Origin: a bacterium
Lineage (GTDB): Bacteria; Babelota; Babeliae; Babelales; Vermiphilaceae
DNA length: 23,434 nucleotides
Direction: 5' to 3'
Assembly: GCA_030672115.1 (NCBI GenBank)
Contig: DAOVGZ010000003.1
Span: forward strand, 1 to 23,434
In this document: positions 16,382 to 23,434 of the stretch, one piece after another
Position numbering within the stretch: position 1 is the first letter of the stretch
Layout: each line of letters begins with the position of its first letter
The notes under the pieces: generated by a model
Seen by the model: only the letters and a program-made list of their open reading frames with translations
Database searches by the model: none
What the model was told of the DNA's origin: nothing
Program-made: the position numbers and the translations under genes

Positions 16382-16780
16382 TCAACCAACTTTAAACCCT
16401 ACAAAGAAACCAACTGAAAAACTAAGCACAACCATAAAGTTTGCTTTTAACCATTCCCAATAAAGTGACCAGACATCTCCGCCCTGTACAACACTTATTG
16501 GTTGAATACCTTGAATCTTATCCCAATGAATTACTACGTCAATAAATTTAAATTGTTGCAACACACCTAGACATACGATTGTTAATAAAACAACAAGAAG
16601 ATATTTCGCATACTTTTTAAATAAAAAACCAACAATCAAACCAGCACCAAGATACAAACCAAACTCAATAAGCTTATTGCGAGATAAATTCATTTTTTGA
16701 ATTATACCATCAAGATTAAGTTTACTTTTTAAAGATTCAAACCAGCCGCTCTTAACAACTGCAGCTACTTGTTCATTCAT
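16382..16780 (-). CDS. FUN14-family-like membrane protein
   Basis: 132 aa. A polar N-terminal helix (1-38) is followed by two hydrophobic segments (about 41-54 and 58-75). A loop with VIHWDKI comes next, then a C-terminal segment ending VGFFVGFKVG. The pattern GxxxGFLFKKxAKY, then HWDKI, then GFFxGFKxG fits the FUN14 family as I remember it. The bacterial function is unknown. AAGGAG is well placed before the ATG. It is the first gene of a likely operon with the split PilB/GspE genes (21-nt gap), which may mean a role with that machine. Confidence 0.6.
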   Translation of the reverse strand: MNEQVAAVVKSGWFESLKSKLNLDGIIQKMNLSRNKLIEFGLYLGAGLIVGFLFKKYAKYLLVVLLTIVCLGVLQQFKFIDVVIHWDKIQGIQPISVVQGGDVWSLYWEWLKANFMVVLSFSVGFFVGFKVG

Positions 16781-16828
16781 ATTTTCTCCTTTTTAAGGGT
16801 AATTTTTTTTCTCAGAATTCATAAAAAC

Positions 16829-16858
16829 AGTATAACTATAGGAATAGAAACTGCGCAA
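16829..16858 (-). promoter_or_regulatory. Likely sigma70 promoter for the FUN14-like/PilB operon
   Basis: On the minus strand, TTGCGC (16853-16858) and TATACT (16829-16834) are 18 nt apart, about 50 nt before the ATG at 16780. It comes directly after the HU terminator, so this operon needs its own promoter. Confidence 0.5.
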
Positions 16859-16886
16859 GTAAATCTGCCAGAAAAAAAATGTATAG

Positions 16887-16914
16887 AAAAAGGAGACACT
16901 TTTTAAGTGTCTCC
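16887..16914 (-). terminator. Rho-independent terminator of the HU gene
   Basis: A perfect 10-bp stem GGAGACACTT (16892-16901) with AAGTGTCTCC (16905-16914) and a 3-nt loop, followed on the minus strand by five T. A second weak repeat, AAAATCTT (16915-16922) with AAGATTTT (16945-16952), lies between it and the HU stop. Confidence 0.93.
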
Positions 16915-16950
16915 AAAATCTTAGCCGCGCGCTTTAAACGCCAAAAGATT

Positions 16951-17223
16951 TTATTTAACCAAGCCCTTTAGAGCTTTGCCTGGTTTAAATTTGGGAACTC
17001 TCTTTGCAGGAATTTCCATCTTTTTACCAGTCGCTGGGTTTACACCAATGCGCTTCTTTCTCTTCATAACCATGAAGGTACCAAACCCGGTCAAAACAAC
17101 ATTTTTGCCTTGTTTGAGAGAAGTGCTAACAGCGGTAATAAATGACTCGAGGCATTCTTTACAAGTGGCCTTGGGAAGCTTTGTGAGCTTCGCCATGGTT
17201 TCAACTAACTTAGCTTTATTCAT
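16951..17223 (-). CDS. HU/IHF-family DNA-binding protein
   Basis: 90 aa, the standard length. It begins MNKAKLVETMAKLTKLPKATCKECLESF. The LTGFGTF and RKKRIGVNPATGKKMEIPA arm carries the Pro that intercalates into bent DNA, and the end is PKFKPGKALKGLVK. It compacts and bends DNA in the nucleoid as a dimer. The RIGVNPATGK arm is HU-like more than IHF-like. A promoter lies at 17285-17312 and a terminator at 16892-16914, so it is a single-gene unit. The ribosome binding site is AAAGGA. Confidence 0.96.
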   Translation of the reverse strand: MNKAKLVETMAKLTKLPKATCKECLESFITAVSTSLKQGKNVVLTGFGTFMVMKRKKRIGVNPATGKKMEIPAKRVPKFKPGKALKGLVK

Positions 17224-17284
17224 AAAAAAATCCTTTAAGCTGTAACGTCGTGCTCTTTAACGAACAAAACTAGTACTAAAGGGT

Positions 17285-17312
17285 AAACTATTCATTCGAC
17301 AATTTTTGTCAA
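17285..17312 (-). promoter_or_regulatory. Sigma70 promoter for HU with an overlapping inverted repeat
   Basis: On the minus strand, a perfect TTGACA (17307-17312) and a -10-like TAGTTT (17285-17290) are 16 nt apart, about 60 nt before the HU start. A GACAA-TTT-TTGTC palindrome (17298-17310) overlaps the -35 and spacer and could be an operator. Confidence 0.55.
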
Positions 17313-17330
17313 GTTTCCTTTAAAAAAATT

Positions 17331-17376
17331 TTAAAAAAAAAGAAACTTATTTTTAATTTCTCAAATAAGTTTCTTT
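17331..17376 (-). terminator. Rho-independent terminator after tRNA-Leu
   Basis: A 14-bp AT-rich stem (17339-17352 with 17363-17376) and a 10-nt loop. On the minus strand a run of T follows at once. It ends the tRNA-Cys/tRNA-Leu transcript before the HU promoter. A second 8-bp hairpin, AAGATAAA/TTTATCTT, sits at 17381-17400 between it and the tRNA. Confidence 0.85.
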
Positions 17377-17409
17377 AAATAAGATAAATATCTTTATCTT
17401 AGCAAAATA

Positions 17410-17498
17410 TGGTGCCGAGAGCCGGACTCGAACCGGCACGGGTAAAAAAACCCGAAGGATTTTAAGTCCTTTGCGTCTACCAATTCCGCCATCCCGGC
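17410..17498 (-). tRNA. tRNA-Leu (anticodon UAA)
   Basis: 89 nt including the encoded CCA (tgg at 17410-17412 on plus). The acceptor stem GCCGGGA/TCTCGGC has one G-T pair. The anticodon loop is CTTAAAA between AAGGA and TCCTT. A long variable arm (CGGGT...ACCCG) is typical of Leu, and the T arm is GCCGG-TTCGAGT-CCGGC. Confidence 0.96.
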
Positions 17499-17605
17499 AC
17501 ACCAAAAAATCATTTCAAATAAGAAACTGGCCACATTTTATTGCGCCAGTCAATCTACAATCTATAGATATCTTCTTGATAATCATAGATCTGTAAAAAC
17601 ATAAA

Positions 17606-17679
17606 TGGAGGCGGCACCCGGATTTGAACCGGGGATCAAGGCTTTGCAGGCCCCTGCCTTACCGCTTGGCTATGCCGCC
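17606..17679 (-). tRNA. tRNA-Cys (anticodon GCA)
   Basis: 74 nt with encoded CCA (17606-17608 on plus) and discriminator U, as usual for Cys. The acceptor is GGCGGCA/TGCCGCC. The anticodon loop CTGCAAA gives GCA, with two G-T pairs at the outer end of its stem. The T arm is CCCGG-TTCAAAT-CCGGG. It starts 11 nt after the rhodanese stop, so it may share a transcript. Confidence 0.95.
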
Positions 17680-17690
17680 CCATCAAAAAT

Positions 17691-18188
17691 TCAAAGATTA
17701 TTCAATTTTATTTTTTTCTTCAGCTCATCTGCATCTAAAACATAAGAGTCTAAATGCGCAGGAGCTTTCATTTTTCTTTTCAAATAAGAACTTTTTGCAG
17801 GACCTTCAATTGGATATTCAAGCTGATACCACTGAGCGGTTCCACCTTCATATACATAAACATTTTCAAAGCCCAGGTCAACAAGTTTTTTTCTAGCAAA
17901 GCCACTAGAAGAGCACATATAATTACTGCAGTATAAAACGATTTCTGCTTTTTTGTCGATATTTTTTAATGCATAACCGCTAACTTTTTCTAAATCTATC
18001 TGGATAGAACCTTTAATATGACAATCATCATACAACGCCTTATCCAAAACATTTATAACAACCAAGCCAGCCTGTTTCTTAACAATTTGTTTTTTTTCAC
18101 CCTGCCAACAAGCAGGAAGTATTGAAACAATCAATACAGAAAACAAAAGAAAAAATACACCTGAAAAATTTTTTTTCACAATTATCAC
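17691..18188 (-). CDS. Rhodanese-like lipoprotein
   Basis: 165 aa from a GTG; a second in-frame GTG at 18179 is also possible. The N-terminus has a hydrophobic stretch and LPAC, a lipobox with C27, so the protein is probably a lipoprotein outside the inner membrane. A single rhodanese domain follows: INVLDKALYDDCHIKGSIQID, then the active loop VLYCSNYMCSSSGFA with C87 as the likely persulfide Cys and C92 nearby, and a GFENVYVYEGGTAQW end. Such domains transfer or sense sulfur or redox state. The loop lacks the usual RS end of CxxGxRS, so sulfurtransferase activity is not certain. Confidence 0.85.
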   Translation of the reverse strand: MIIVKKNFSGVFFLLFSVLIVSILPACWQGEKKQIVKKQAGLVVINVLDKALYDDCHIKGSIQIDLEKVSGYALKNIDKKAEIVLYCSNYMCSSSGFARKKLVDLGFENVYVYEGGTAQWYQLEYPIEGPAKSSYLKRKMKAPAHLDSYVLDADELKKKIKLNNL

Positions 18189-18254
18189 TTTTTATATATT
18201 AAAAAATAAACATAGCATCATTAATGTATCAGAAACCGCTCAATATGCAACTTC

Positions 18255-19172
18255 TCAACGAACTTTTTGAAAGAACCTACTCCAACGCACTCGCTTAAAA
18301 AAATCAACTGGATTTTTAATCAAATCCCAAATCCACCATGATTCATTGCTATCTATCGACCAGATTCTATACAAGATTCTTCCATGAATCAATCTACCAT
18401 CAAGCGGCCCGAACCACCGCGAATCTTTACTTCCCAAACGATTATCACCCATAACCCAAAATTTATTTTTGCCCAGTATCACATCAAACTCATCGCTTTC
18501 TGTCCAATAACTTTTACCAACAGAATAACGCTTTGTTTCGCTTGATTGATAAATAGGAATTTCTGGATGTAACGCTATTTGCCCTGATACATCTGCATAG
18601 ATACGATCCTTTTTAATTCTATAAAAAGGTTGATCATCGTAAGGACGATTTTGATCAAAAGACTTTGGCTCTATATATCTCCAAAGAGAATCTATATCTC
18701 CACGAGTTATATGCTCTTGAACTTCTTTTTGATCAATTTTCCATACTCTAACAAGAGGATATTTATTAACATATGGCTCAATAAGCCTTTTCTCATTTAA
18801 ATAAATAACCGGCTTGCCATCCTCTATAGCACCTTTGACTCTATCTCCTGGCATACCAATAACACGTTTCGTCCAATTATCTGGTCCCCACACATACTCC
18901 TGAAAAAGTCGAACCATTTTATTTTTTGAATAACTAAACAATGGATTATTAAATGCTATAACCTCACCATTTTTTATATCAGAGAACAACGGAGTTAATT
19001 TATCTGCAAAAAATCGCTCACCAACTAACATCGTTGTTTCCATAGATCCTGTTGGAACTAAATAAAGACCAAATCCAAACGTTCTAATTAAAAAAACAAG
19101 TAATAATAAAACAATAACTTCTTTTACACTTGCCCAAAAACCCAATTGTGCAGTATCAGAACTAGATGACAT
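18255..19172 (-). CDS. lepB: Signal peptidase I, second copy
   Basis: 305 aa from the ATG at 19170-19172, which has AAGGAAG just upstream; the longer form from the TTG at 19211 is unlikely. It has one N-terminal TM (about 15-33), the catalytic Ser in PTGSMETTM (S43) and the general base Lys in NWTKRVIGMPGD (K102). Box E is MGDNRLGSKDSRWFGP near the C-terminus. A large insert between boxes D and E is shared with its neighbour. It removes signal peptides on the outer face of the inner membrane. It is a tandem paralog of the upstream copy, with the motifs intact in both. Confidence 0.95.
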   Translation of the reverse strand: MSSSSDTAQLGFWASVKEVIVLLLLVFLIRTFGFGLYLVPTGSMETTMLVGERFFADKLTPLFSDIKNGEVIAFNNPLFSYSKNKMVRLFQEYVWGPDNWTKRVIGMPGDRVKGAIEDGKPVIYLNEKRLIEPYVNKYPLVRVWKIDQKEVQEHITRGDIDSLWRYIEPKSFDQNRPYDDQPFYRIKKDRIYADVSGQIALHPEIPIYQSSETKRYSVGKSYWTESDEFDVILGKNKFWVMGDNRLGSKDSRWFGPLDGRLIHGRILYRIWSIDSNESWWIWDLIKNPVDFFKRVRWSRFFQKVR

Positions 19173-19242
19173 ACAACTTCCTTTTTTTATGAACATGCTT
19201 CTTTGATTCAAATACCTATACTAATTTTATTTTGATAAAAAG

Positions 19243-20157
19243 TTATCGTACTACTTGAAAAATTCTTCTCCAACGAACACGTCTCCAAAAATCAATTGGA
19301 TGCTTAAGCAAATCTAAAATCCACCACGATTCATCAGTATCTATTGACCAAATTCTAAATAAAATTCGACTATGAATAAGTCGAGCATCAATAGGACCAA
19401 ACCAACGAGCGTCGGTACTTCCTAATCTATTGTCTCCCATAACCCAAAACTGATCTTTTTTAAGCATAACTTCAAATTCATCGCTTCCAGTCCAATAACT
19501 TTGCCCTGATCGATACACTTGACCATCTTCTGGTTTATAAATAGGCGTACCTGGATACATAATTAACGGACCGGTACCATCATTTAAAATTCTATCTTCT
19601 TTAATATTATAAAAAATTTGATCTTTATAAGATTTTTCAGGATCAAACGATTTTGATCTAATACTTCTTCCAACTGCTTCCATGTCACCTTTTCGCATCA
19701 ACATTGCAGCTTTTCTTGGATCTATTTTCCAAACACGAACTAATGGATACTTGTTGACATACGGTTCATTTATTTTTTTATTATTCACATAAATAACAGG
19801 CATTCCATCTTCAATAGCTCCTTTTACGGTGTCTCCTGGAATACCAATTACACGCTTGGTCCAATTTGACGGACCCCATACATAATCTTGAAATAACCGA
19901 ACCAAAGAATTTTTTGAATATGTAAACAAAGGATCATTAAATGCTATAATCTCACCTCGTTTGATATTAGAAAATAATGGAGTTAATTTATCTGCAAAAA
20001 ATCGCTCACCAACCAGCATTGTTGTTTCCATAGAACCTGTTGGAACTTGATAAAGACCAAAACCAAATGTTCTAATTAAAAAAACAATAAGCAACAAACC
20101 TGCAATTTCTTTTACATTCGCCCAAAAACCCTTTTTTTTAGACTGAAAACTCGTCAT
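19243..20157 (-). CDS. lepB: Signal peptidase I, first copy
   Basis: 304 aa. AAAAGG precedes the ATG. It has the N-terminal TM (about 17-34), S42 in PTGSMETTM, K101 in NWTKRVIGIPGD, and box E MGDNRLGSTDARWFGP (about 240-255). Box E has Ala250 where the other copy has Ser (DSR), the usual family residue. It is about as long as E. coli LepB (324 aa, from memory). It is the leading gene of a tandem pair. The two copies may divide substrates, as is seen in other bacteria with several type I signal peptidases. Confidence 0.95.
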   Translation of the reverse strand: MTSFQSKKKGFWANVKEIAGLLLIVFLIRTFGFGLYQVPTGSMETTMLVGERFFADKLTPLFSNIKRGEIIAFNDPLFTYSKNSLVRLFQDYVWGPSNWTKRVIGIPGDTVKGAIEDGMPVIYVNNKKINEPYVNKYPLVRVWKIDPRKAAMLMRKGDMEAVGRSIRSKSFDPEKSYKDQIFYNIKEDRILNDGTGPLIMYPGTPIYKPEDGQVYRSGQSYWTGSDEFEVMLKKDQFWVMGDNRLGSTDARWFGPIDARLIHSRILFRIWSIDTDESWWILDLLKHPIDFWRRVRWRRIFQVVR

Positions 20158-20362
20158 AGCAAAACCTTTTTATAAATGAAACTTTGTAAGTAGTGAATTG
20201 ATATCTTTTTTGAATATAACAGATATTTCATATTGCTGCAGCAGCTTCCCAAAAAAGAACTCTTTTTAAAAGAAACAAACTTATAACATGACAAAAAAAG
20301 AGTACTAATATTATTTGTAATTTTGGTATACTAAAGTTTAAATAAACACAAAGGAACAATAT
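20158..20362. promoter_or_regulatory. Divergent intergenic region with extended -10 and inverted repeat
   Basis: It lies between the signal peptidase gene and the MntA-like gene. An extended -10, TGG-TATACT (20324-20332), is placed to start the mntA transcript. Upstream, ACTCTTTTT (20259-20267) is repeated inverted as AAAAAGAGT (20295-20303), a possible operator. A TGCTGCAGCA palindrome (20234-20243) is also seen. No gene is visible. Confidence 0.45.
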
Positions 20363-20647
20363 ATGATTAAAAAAAAAGAAACAATCATCAGACTGCTTAC
20401 TGCACTTTTTCCTGATATAAAAATATACTTATTTGGATCTCGAGCCAGAGGAGACAATCGACCTGGATCTGATATCGACCTTGCAATTAATATTGGTCGA
20501 GAACTAACCCTTGAAGAACTAGCTCAAACAAAAAATGTCTTAGAGGCTGTCAATATTCCCTTTAAAATTGACATTGTTGACATGCATAACATTCCAGGAA
20601 CTCTTTTAAATATAATAAAAAAAGAAGGTATCTCATGGAAAAATTAA
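20363..20647 (+). CDS. mntA: MNT-domain nucleotidyltransferase, MntA-type antitoxin
   Basis: 94 aa. It has the minimal nucleotidyltransferase signature GSX10DXD, with GS at 25-26 and D37/D39, and a later acidic strand IDIVD (D70 or D73). In MntA-HepT systems the MNT protein adds AMP units to a Tyr of HepT and blocks its RNase. AAAGGA is well placed before the ATG. The next ORF starts inside its 3' end (ATG at 20635, 13-nt overlap), the usual layout of the pair. The family call is firm; the toxin-antitoxin role is inferred. Confidence 0.88.
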   Translation: MIKKKETIIRLLTALFPDIKIYLFGSRARGDNRPGSDIDLAINIGRELTLEELAQTKNVLEAVNIPFKIDIVDMHNIPGTLLNIIKKEGISWKN

Positions 20648-21044
20648 CCATAAAACACAGACAACTTATACAAGCCTGCAAAACACTAAATGAAGCTTTA
20701 GAAGAATCAAAAAAGCCTGAAAACTTAAATCCTAAACAAAAAAAATCCACCGTGATTCAATTATAAAGCGCTTTAAATACTGCTATGAATTAATGTGGAA
20801 ATATTTAAAAATTTATTTAAAAAATATTCACGGAATTGATGTTGCTTCCCCTAAAAAAGTTTTTATTGAATGCTCTAGTCAAGAAATGACAACAGAAAAA
20901 CAAACAGAACAACTTTTATCTATGGCTGACAGTAGAAATAACACATCTCATATGTACAATGAGCCAGTAGCAGAAAAAATATCTACACGTATTCCCTCTT
21001 ACTACAAACTTATACTTGAGATAATAAAAAAATTAGAAATATAA
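20635..21044 (+). pseudogene. hepT: HepT-like HEPN toxin, frame broken at an 8-A run
   Basis: The first 43 codons (MEKLTIKHRQLIQACKTLNE to the TAA at 20764-20766) match the head of the HEPN paralog at 6304. The body continues in another frame to 21044, with RFKYCYELMWKYLK and the catalytic RX4HXY as RNNTSHMY. The change falls at a run of eight A (20738-20745). One extra A would give a 136-aa protein, and the bases across the break (IHRDSIIKRF) then align with the paralog (FRDSLIQRF). All key residues remain, so this may be a recent knock-out of the toxin, slippage-dependent expression or a sequencing error. From 20793 an internal ATG could give an 83-aa HEPN fragment. Confidence 0.82.
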
Positions 21045-21068
21045 GTAACTATTCCCCAATAGTTACTT
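21043..21068. terminator. Hairpin spanning two convergent stop codons
   Basis: A perfect 11-bp stem AAGTAACTATT (21043-21053) with AATAGTTACTT (21058-21068) and a CCCC loop. It covers the ends of the HepT and ABC genes. On the minus strand a T-rich stretch follows, so it can serve as the ABC gene terminator; the plus side lacks a T-run. Confidence 0.65.
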
Positions 21069-22908
21069 CACCACGCATGAGCTTTTTATAATACTCAGAC
21101 TTATGCATCAAATCTTCTCGTGCATGAAATTGCAATTTTTTTTCTTTAATAAGCAGCGAAACATCCAAAATACCAACCGCTTTTTCTAGAGTGTTAAGAC
21201 GGTGAGCGATTACAAAAGTTATCGCATGCTGAGCAAGCTCATCAATCATATCTGTTATTGCAAGCTCGCTGACTTCATCCAAACTACTTGTTGGCTCATC
21301 AATTAAAATAAGTGAAGGCTTAAAATGATTTGTTCTTAAATATAATGATGCAAAATTAAGACGTTGACGTTGTCCTACAGAAAGATTAAGACCCCCTTCT
21401 CCAACTGAAGATTCCAACCCTTCTTTCTGTTCAAAAATCATCCAAACACCAACACGATGCAAAAGATCAATCAACTTTTCATCCGGAAAAAGATCTCTAT
21501 CTTTAGGTAACCCAAGCAATAAACTATCTCTGACGGTACCACTTAAACTACTTGCAGTTTGTCCTTGCATTACCACAAGCTGCTTTCTTACATCATCATT
21601 AACTTCGTACATTTTTACGTTATTAATTTCAACAGACCCAGCCGTTGGCCGAAGTTGTCCTCCCAAAATAGAAATAAGTGTTGTTTTACCAATCCCAGAA
21701 GGACCAATAATGCCATATAATTTATTTTTTTGCTTTTTTTCTACAGTAAGAACAAGAGTATGCTCATCAAAAATTTGTGCTTTTTTAGTATATGAAAATT
21801 CAAGATTTTCTGCTTTAATAGTAATTTTTTTCACTAAAGGCACTTCTGCCTCTGAAATCTCATCTGACAAAACAGGAAACGTTTGCAAACCAAACTTTTT
21901 AATAAAAGAAAAAATATCTCGAATACGAATTAAGTAACGCATCAATTTTTGTGCTCTATGACCAATCCTCATGATTTTGTAACTACCATACAAATAGGTC
22001 AACAAAAAACTAGTTCCAGTTAAAGCAGTAATTGTTTCATTCTTAACAAGCAATAAAACATAAGAGCCTAAAAGACAAATACTAATCCCATAGGCTATTC
22101 TGGTAAAAAGCATGACAGTTCCAAAAGACAACCATCCAACGGCAAGCGTTGCTCCACAAAATTTATTTTTTTGGTGCATACTATCGAATAACTCTTGCGA
22201 AGCGAATGAGGAACGAACAAGCTCTATCCGCGTTAAACTTTCCATGCTTATTGCTTTTACTTCATCATCAGCTTCAATAAGTTTTTTTTCAAACGCAAGC
22301 GCATTAAATAAAGTAGTAAAAATATTGAATAAAGAAAGAATAAGTAAAAAACTAAATGCCATAAGTCCAATTTTAAAATTGAGCGCAAAAAAAGAAACAA
22401 TAACAGTTAAAATTCCAATAACAATTGGCAATAATTCATAAATAATATTATTAAGAATATCTTCATAAGCCCGCGCTCCACGCTCTACTTTTGCAAATAA
22501 ATGACCACTTGTTCTCATAGAATGGTAAATTGGATCAACTGTTAAAAAAAATCTATATGCACTCTGTTGAACTCCATAAGAAATAGAACCTTGCTCAACA
22601 TCAAAAAGATAAATTGTTACATATCGCCACAACTCTACGACTGCCCAAACAACAGATAATAAAAAAAATAAATAGGCATTTTGACGTTGAATAATAATAC
22701 CAATAAGCATTGGAATAGATGTCACAAAAGCAGTTGCTGCAATTCTCCCTGATAAAATTACAAGCCACAAAAGCCAACGTTTAGTGACAACGGTCCACCA
22801 TGGTTTTTCAAAATCAATTTGCCTCAGCTTCATATTTGCGCCAAGACCTGTTATTTTTAACCACCAATCATAATAATGTTCTGCTAATTTTGATATACGA
22901 TAAAACAT
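21049..22908 (-). CDS. ABC exporter half-transporter (fused TMD-NBD)
   Basis: 619 aa, the length of a homodimeric exporter half. The N-terminal half (about 40-330) is an ABC exporter membrane domain with about six segments. The ATPase has Walker A GPSGIGKTT (402-410), Q-loop Q448 or Q450, signature LSVGQ (509-513, Val in place of the usual Gly), Walker B LILIDE (533-538) and H569. An N-terminal tail of about 40 residues rich in Tyr and Trp precedes the first membrane segment. Substrate could be lipid, drug or peptide; nothing in the window tells. AAGGTGG precedes the ATG, with a possible promoter at 22950-22977. Confidence 0.93.
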   Translation of the reverse strand: MFYRISKLAEHYYDWWLKITGLGANMKLRQIDFEKPWWTVVTKRWLLWLVILSGRIAATAFVTSIPMLIGIIIQRQNAYLFFLLSVVWAVVELWRYVTIYLFDVEQGSISYGVQQSAYRFFLTVDPIYHSMRTSGHLFAKVERGARAYEDILNNIIYELLPIVIGILTVIVSFFALNFKIGLMAFSFLLILSLFNIFTTLFNALAFEKKLIEADDEVKAISMESLTRIELVRSSFASQELFDSMHQKNKFCGATLAVGWLSFGTVMLFTRIAYGISICLLGSYVLLLVKNETITALTGTSFLLTYLYGSYKIMRIGHRAQKLMRYLIRIRDIFSFIKKFGLQTFPVLSDEISEAEVPLVKKITIKAENLEFSYTKKAQIFDEHTLVLTVEKKQKNKLYGIIGPSGIGKTTLISILGGQLRPTAGSVEINNVKMYEVNDDVRKQLVVMQGQTASSLSGTVRDSLLLGLPKDRDLFPDEKLIDLLHRVGVWMIFEQKEGLESSVGEGGLNLSVGQRQRLNFASLYLRTNHFKPSLILIDEPTSSLDEVSELAITDMIDELAQHAITFVIAHRLNTLEKAVGILDVSLLIKEKKLQFHAREDLMHKSEYYKKLMRGEVTIGE

Positions 22909-22949
22909 CGCACCACCTTACATTTTAAATACTTTAATAATATTTGTAG

Positions 22950-22977
22950 ATTATCAGATATAAAAAGAGTTTGTCCA
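22950..22977 (-). promoter_or_regulatory. Possible sigma70 promoter of the ABC exporter gene
   Basis: On the minus strand, TGGACA (22972-22977) and GATAAT (22950-22955) are 16 nt apart, about 45 nt before the ATG at 22908. Each hexamer differs from consensus by one base. Confidence 0.5.
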
Positions 22978-23001
22978 TGCTCTTAAAACGAAAAACCAAT
23001 T

Positions 23002-23434
23002 TTATGGTAAAATTTTCATAGGATTAACTTTTTTACCAAAAGCATGTACTTCAAAATGAAGATGTGAAGGATCACGCCCCTGAGACTTCCAGACAAGACC
23101 AGTTCGACCAACTTTACCAATCAACTGCTGTTGTTTTACTTTTTGACCAACACGAACTAAAATTTTATTCAAATGAGCATAACGAGTTCTATATTTTCTA
23201 CCGTGAGCAATAACAATTGTGTTTCCATAACCACTAGAAAAACGAGCTTCAACAATAATCCCTGGACAAGCAGCCTTAACCGGCGTTCCTCGCATTGCAG
23301 CCATATCAATTCCATAATGAAACCCCCAAATCCCATTCGGTTTTTTTCTTGAACCAAACAAAGAACTTATCCAAAACTCAGAACGTTTTATTGGCCAAGA
23401 AAAATCAATTTCCATTTTTTTATTTTTTGAAGAA
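23002..23434 (-). CDS. M23 (LytM-type) peptidase, probably N-terminally incomplete
   Basis: The frame stays open past the ATG at 23415 to the window edge, and that ATG has no ribosome binding site, so the true start may lie beyond 23434. The visible 143 codons hold a full M23 domain: HYGID (H33, D37 counting from the internal Met) and HLHFEV (H118, H120), where H33, D37 and H120 are the likely zinc ligands, with H81 in YAHL and H118 as catalytic partners. Such enzymes cut peptidoglycan cross-links or, if inactive, act as division factors. The zinc residues are all present, so activity is likely. SxFGSRKKPNG is the usual domain start. Confidence 0.9.
   Translation of the reverse strand, partial: SSKNKKMEIDFSWPIKRSEFWISSLFGSRKKPNGIWGFHYGIDMAAMRGTPVKAACPGIIVEARFSSGYGNTIVIAHGRKYRTRYAHLNKILVRVGQKVKQQQLIGKVGRTGLVWKSQGRDPSHLHFEVHAFGKKVNPMKILP

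Noticed and set aside
17624..17936. Plus-strand ORFs over tRNA-Cys and the rhodanese gene
   Set aside because: They run through a tRNA and opposite a clear rhodanese domain, so they are shadows.
18255..20157. Tandem signal peptidase genes as an assembly duplication
   Set aside because: The copies differ in sequence along the whole length, so they are real diverged paralogs.

Overview
The window is strongly A+T-rich (about two thirds A/T by eye) and gene-dense, with many 1-4 nt start/stop overlaps. UGA is used as a stop (for example sufB and sufD). The content is bacterial: HU, signal peptidase I, a PilB/GspE ATPase, a SUF operon and an M23 peptidase. No phage, IS or CRISPR signal was found. 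AT-rich coding, several small secreted coiled-coil proteins of no known family, repeated HAD-like and VTT (TVP38/TMEM64) paralogs, and frame breaks in poly-A runs suggest a reduced, probably host-associated bacterium. My best guess is Candidatus Dependentiae (TM6/Babeliae). That is an inference from gene style, not proof.

Layout. 1-221: 5' part of a secreted repeat protein (minus). 499-1440: membrane-anchored HAD-like protein, then a strong bidirectional terminator. 1519-2376: secreted protein of unknown function. 2632-5455 (minus): operon of a mercuric-reductase-like flavoprotein and two VTT membrane proteins. 5571-6164 (plus): CDP-alcohol phosphatidyltransferase. 6304-6753: orphan HEPN/HepT-like protein. 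6772-8147 (minus): a second VTT pair. 8233-8391: two similar terminator hairpins. 8401-9186 (minus): secreted coiled-coil protein. 9196 or 9295-10059 (plus): a second HAD-like protein, possibly with an ATA start. 10054-14014 (minus): sufC-sufB-sufD-sufS, with sufD broken by a 10-A run. 14047-14562: small membrane protein of unknown function. 14640-16780 (minus): FUN14-like protein and a PilB/GspE ATPase split into two ORFs. 16951-17223: HU. 17410-17679: tRNA-Leu(UAA) and tRNA-Cys(GCA). 17691-18188: rhodanese-like lipoprotein. 18255-20157: tandem signal peptidase I paralogs. 20363-21044 (plus): MntA/HepT-type toxin-antitoxin pair with the HepT frame broken at an 8-A run. 21049-22908: ABC exporter half-transporter. 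23002 to the window end: M23 peptidase, probably continuing beyond the window.

How the genes fit together. The SUF genes make Fe-S clusters; no SufE/SufU or A-type carrier is visible here. The flavoprotein plus VTT genes look like one membrane redox or lipid unit next to a phospholipid head-group transferase. The PilB/GspE halves and the two signal peptidases serve export and pilus-type assembly. The most notable features are the two poly-A frame interruptions, the split ATPase, the VTT quartet with variable polar residues, the HAD pair lacking the second motif-I Asp, and the MntA-HepT locus with an extra orphan HepT.
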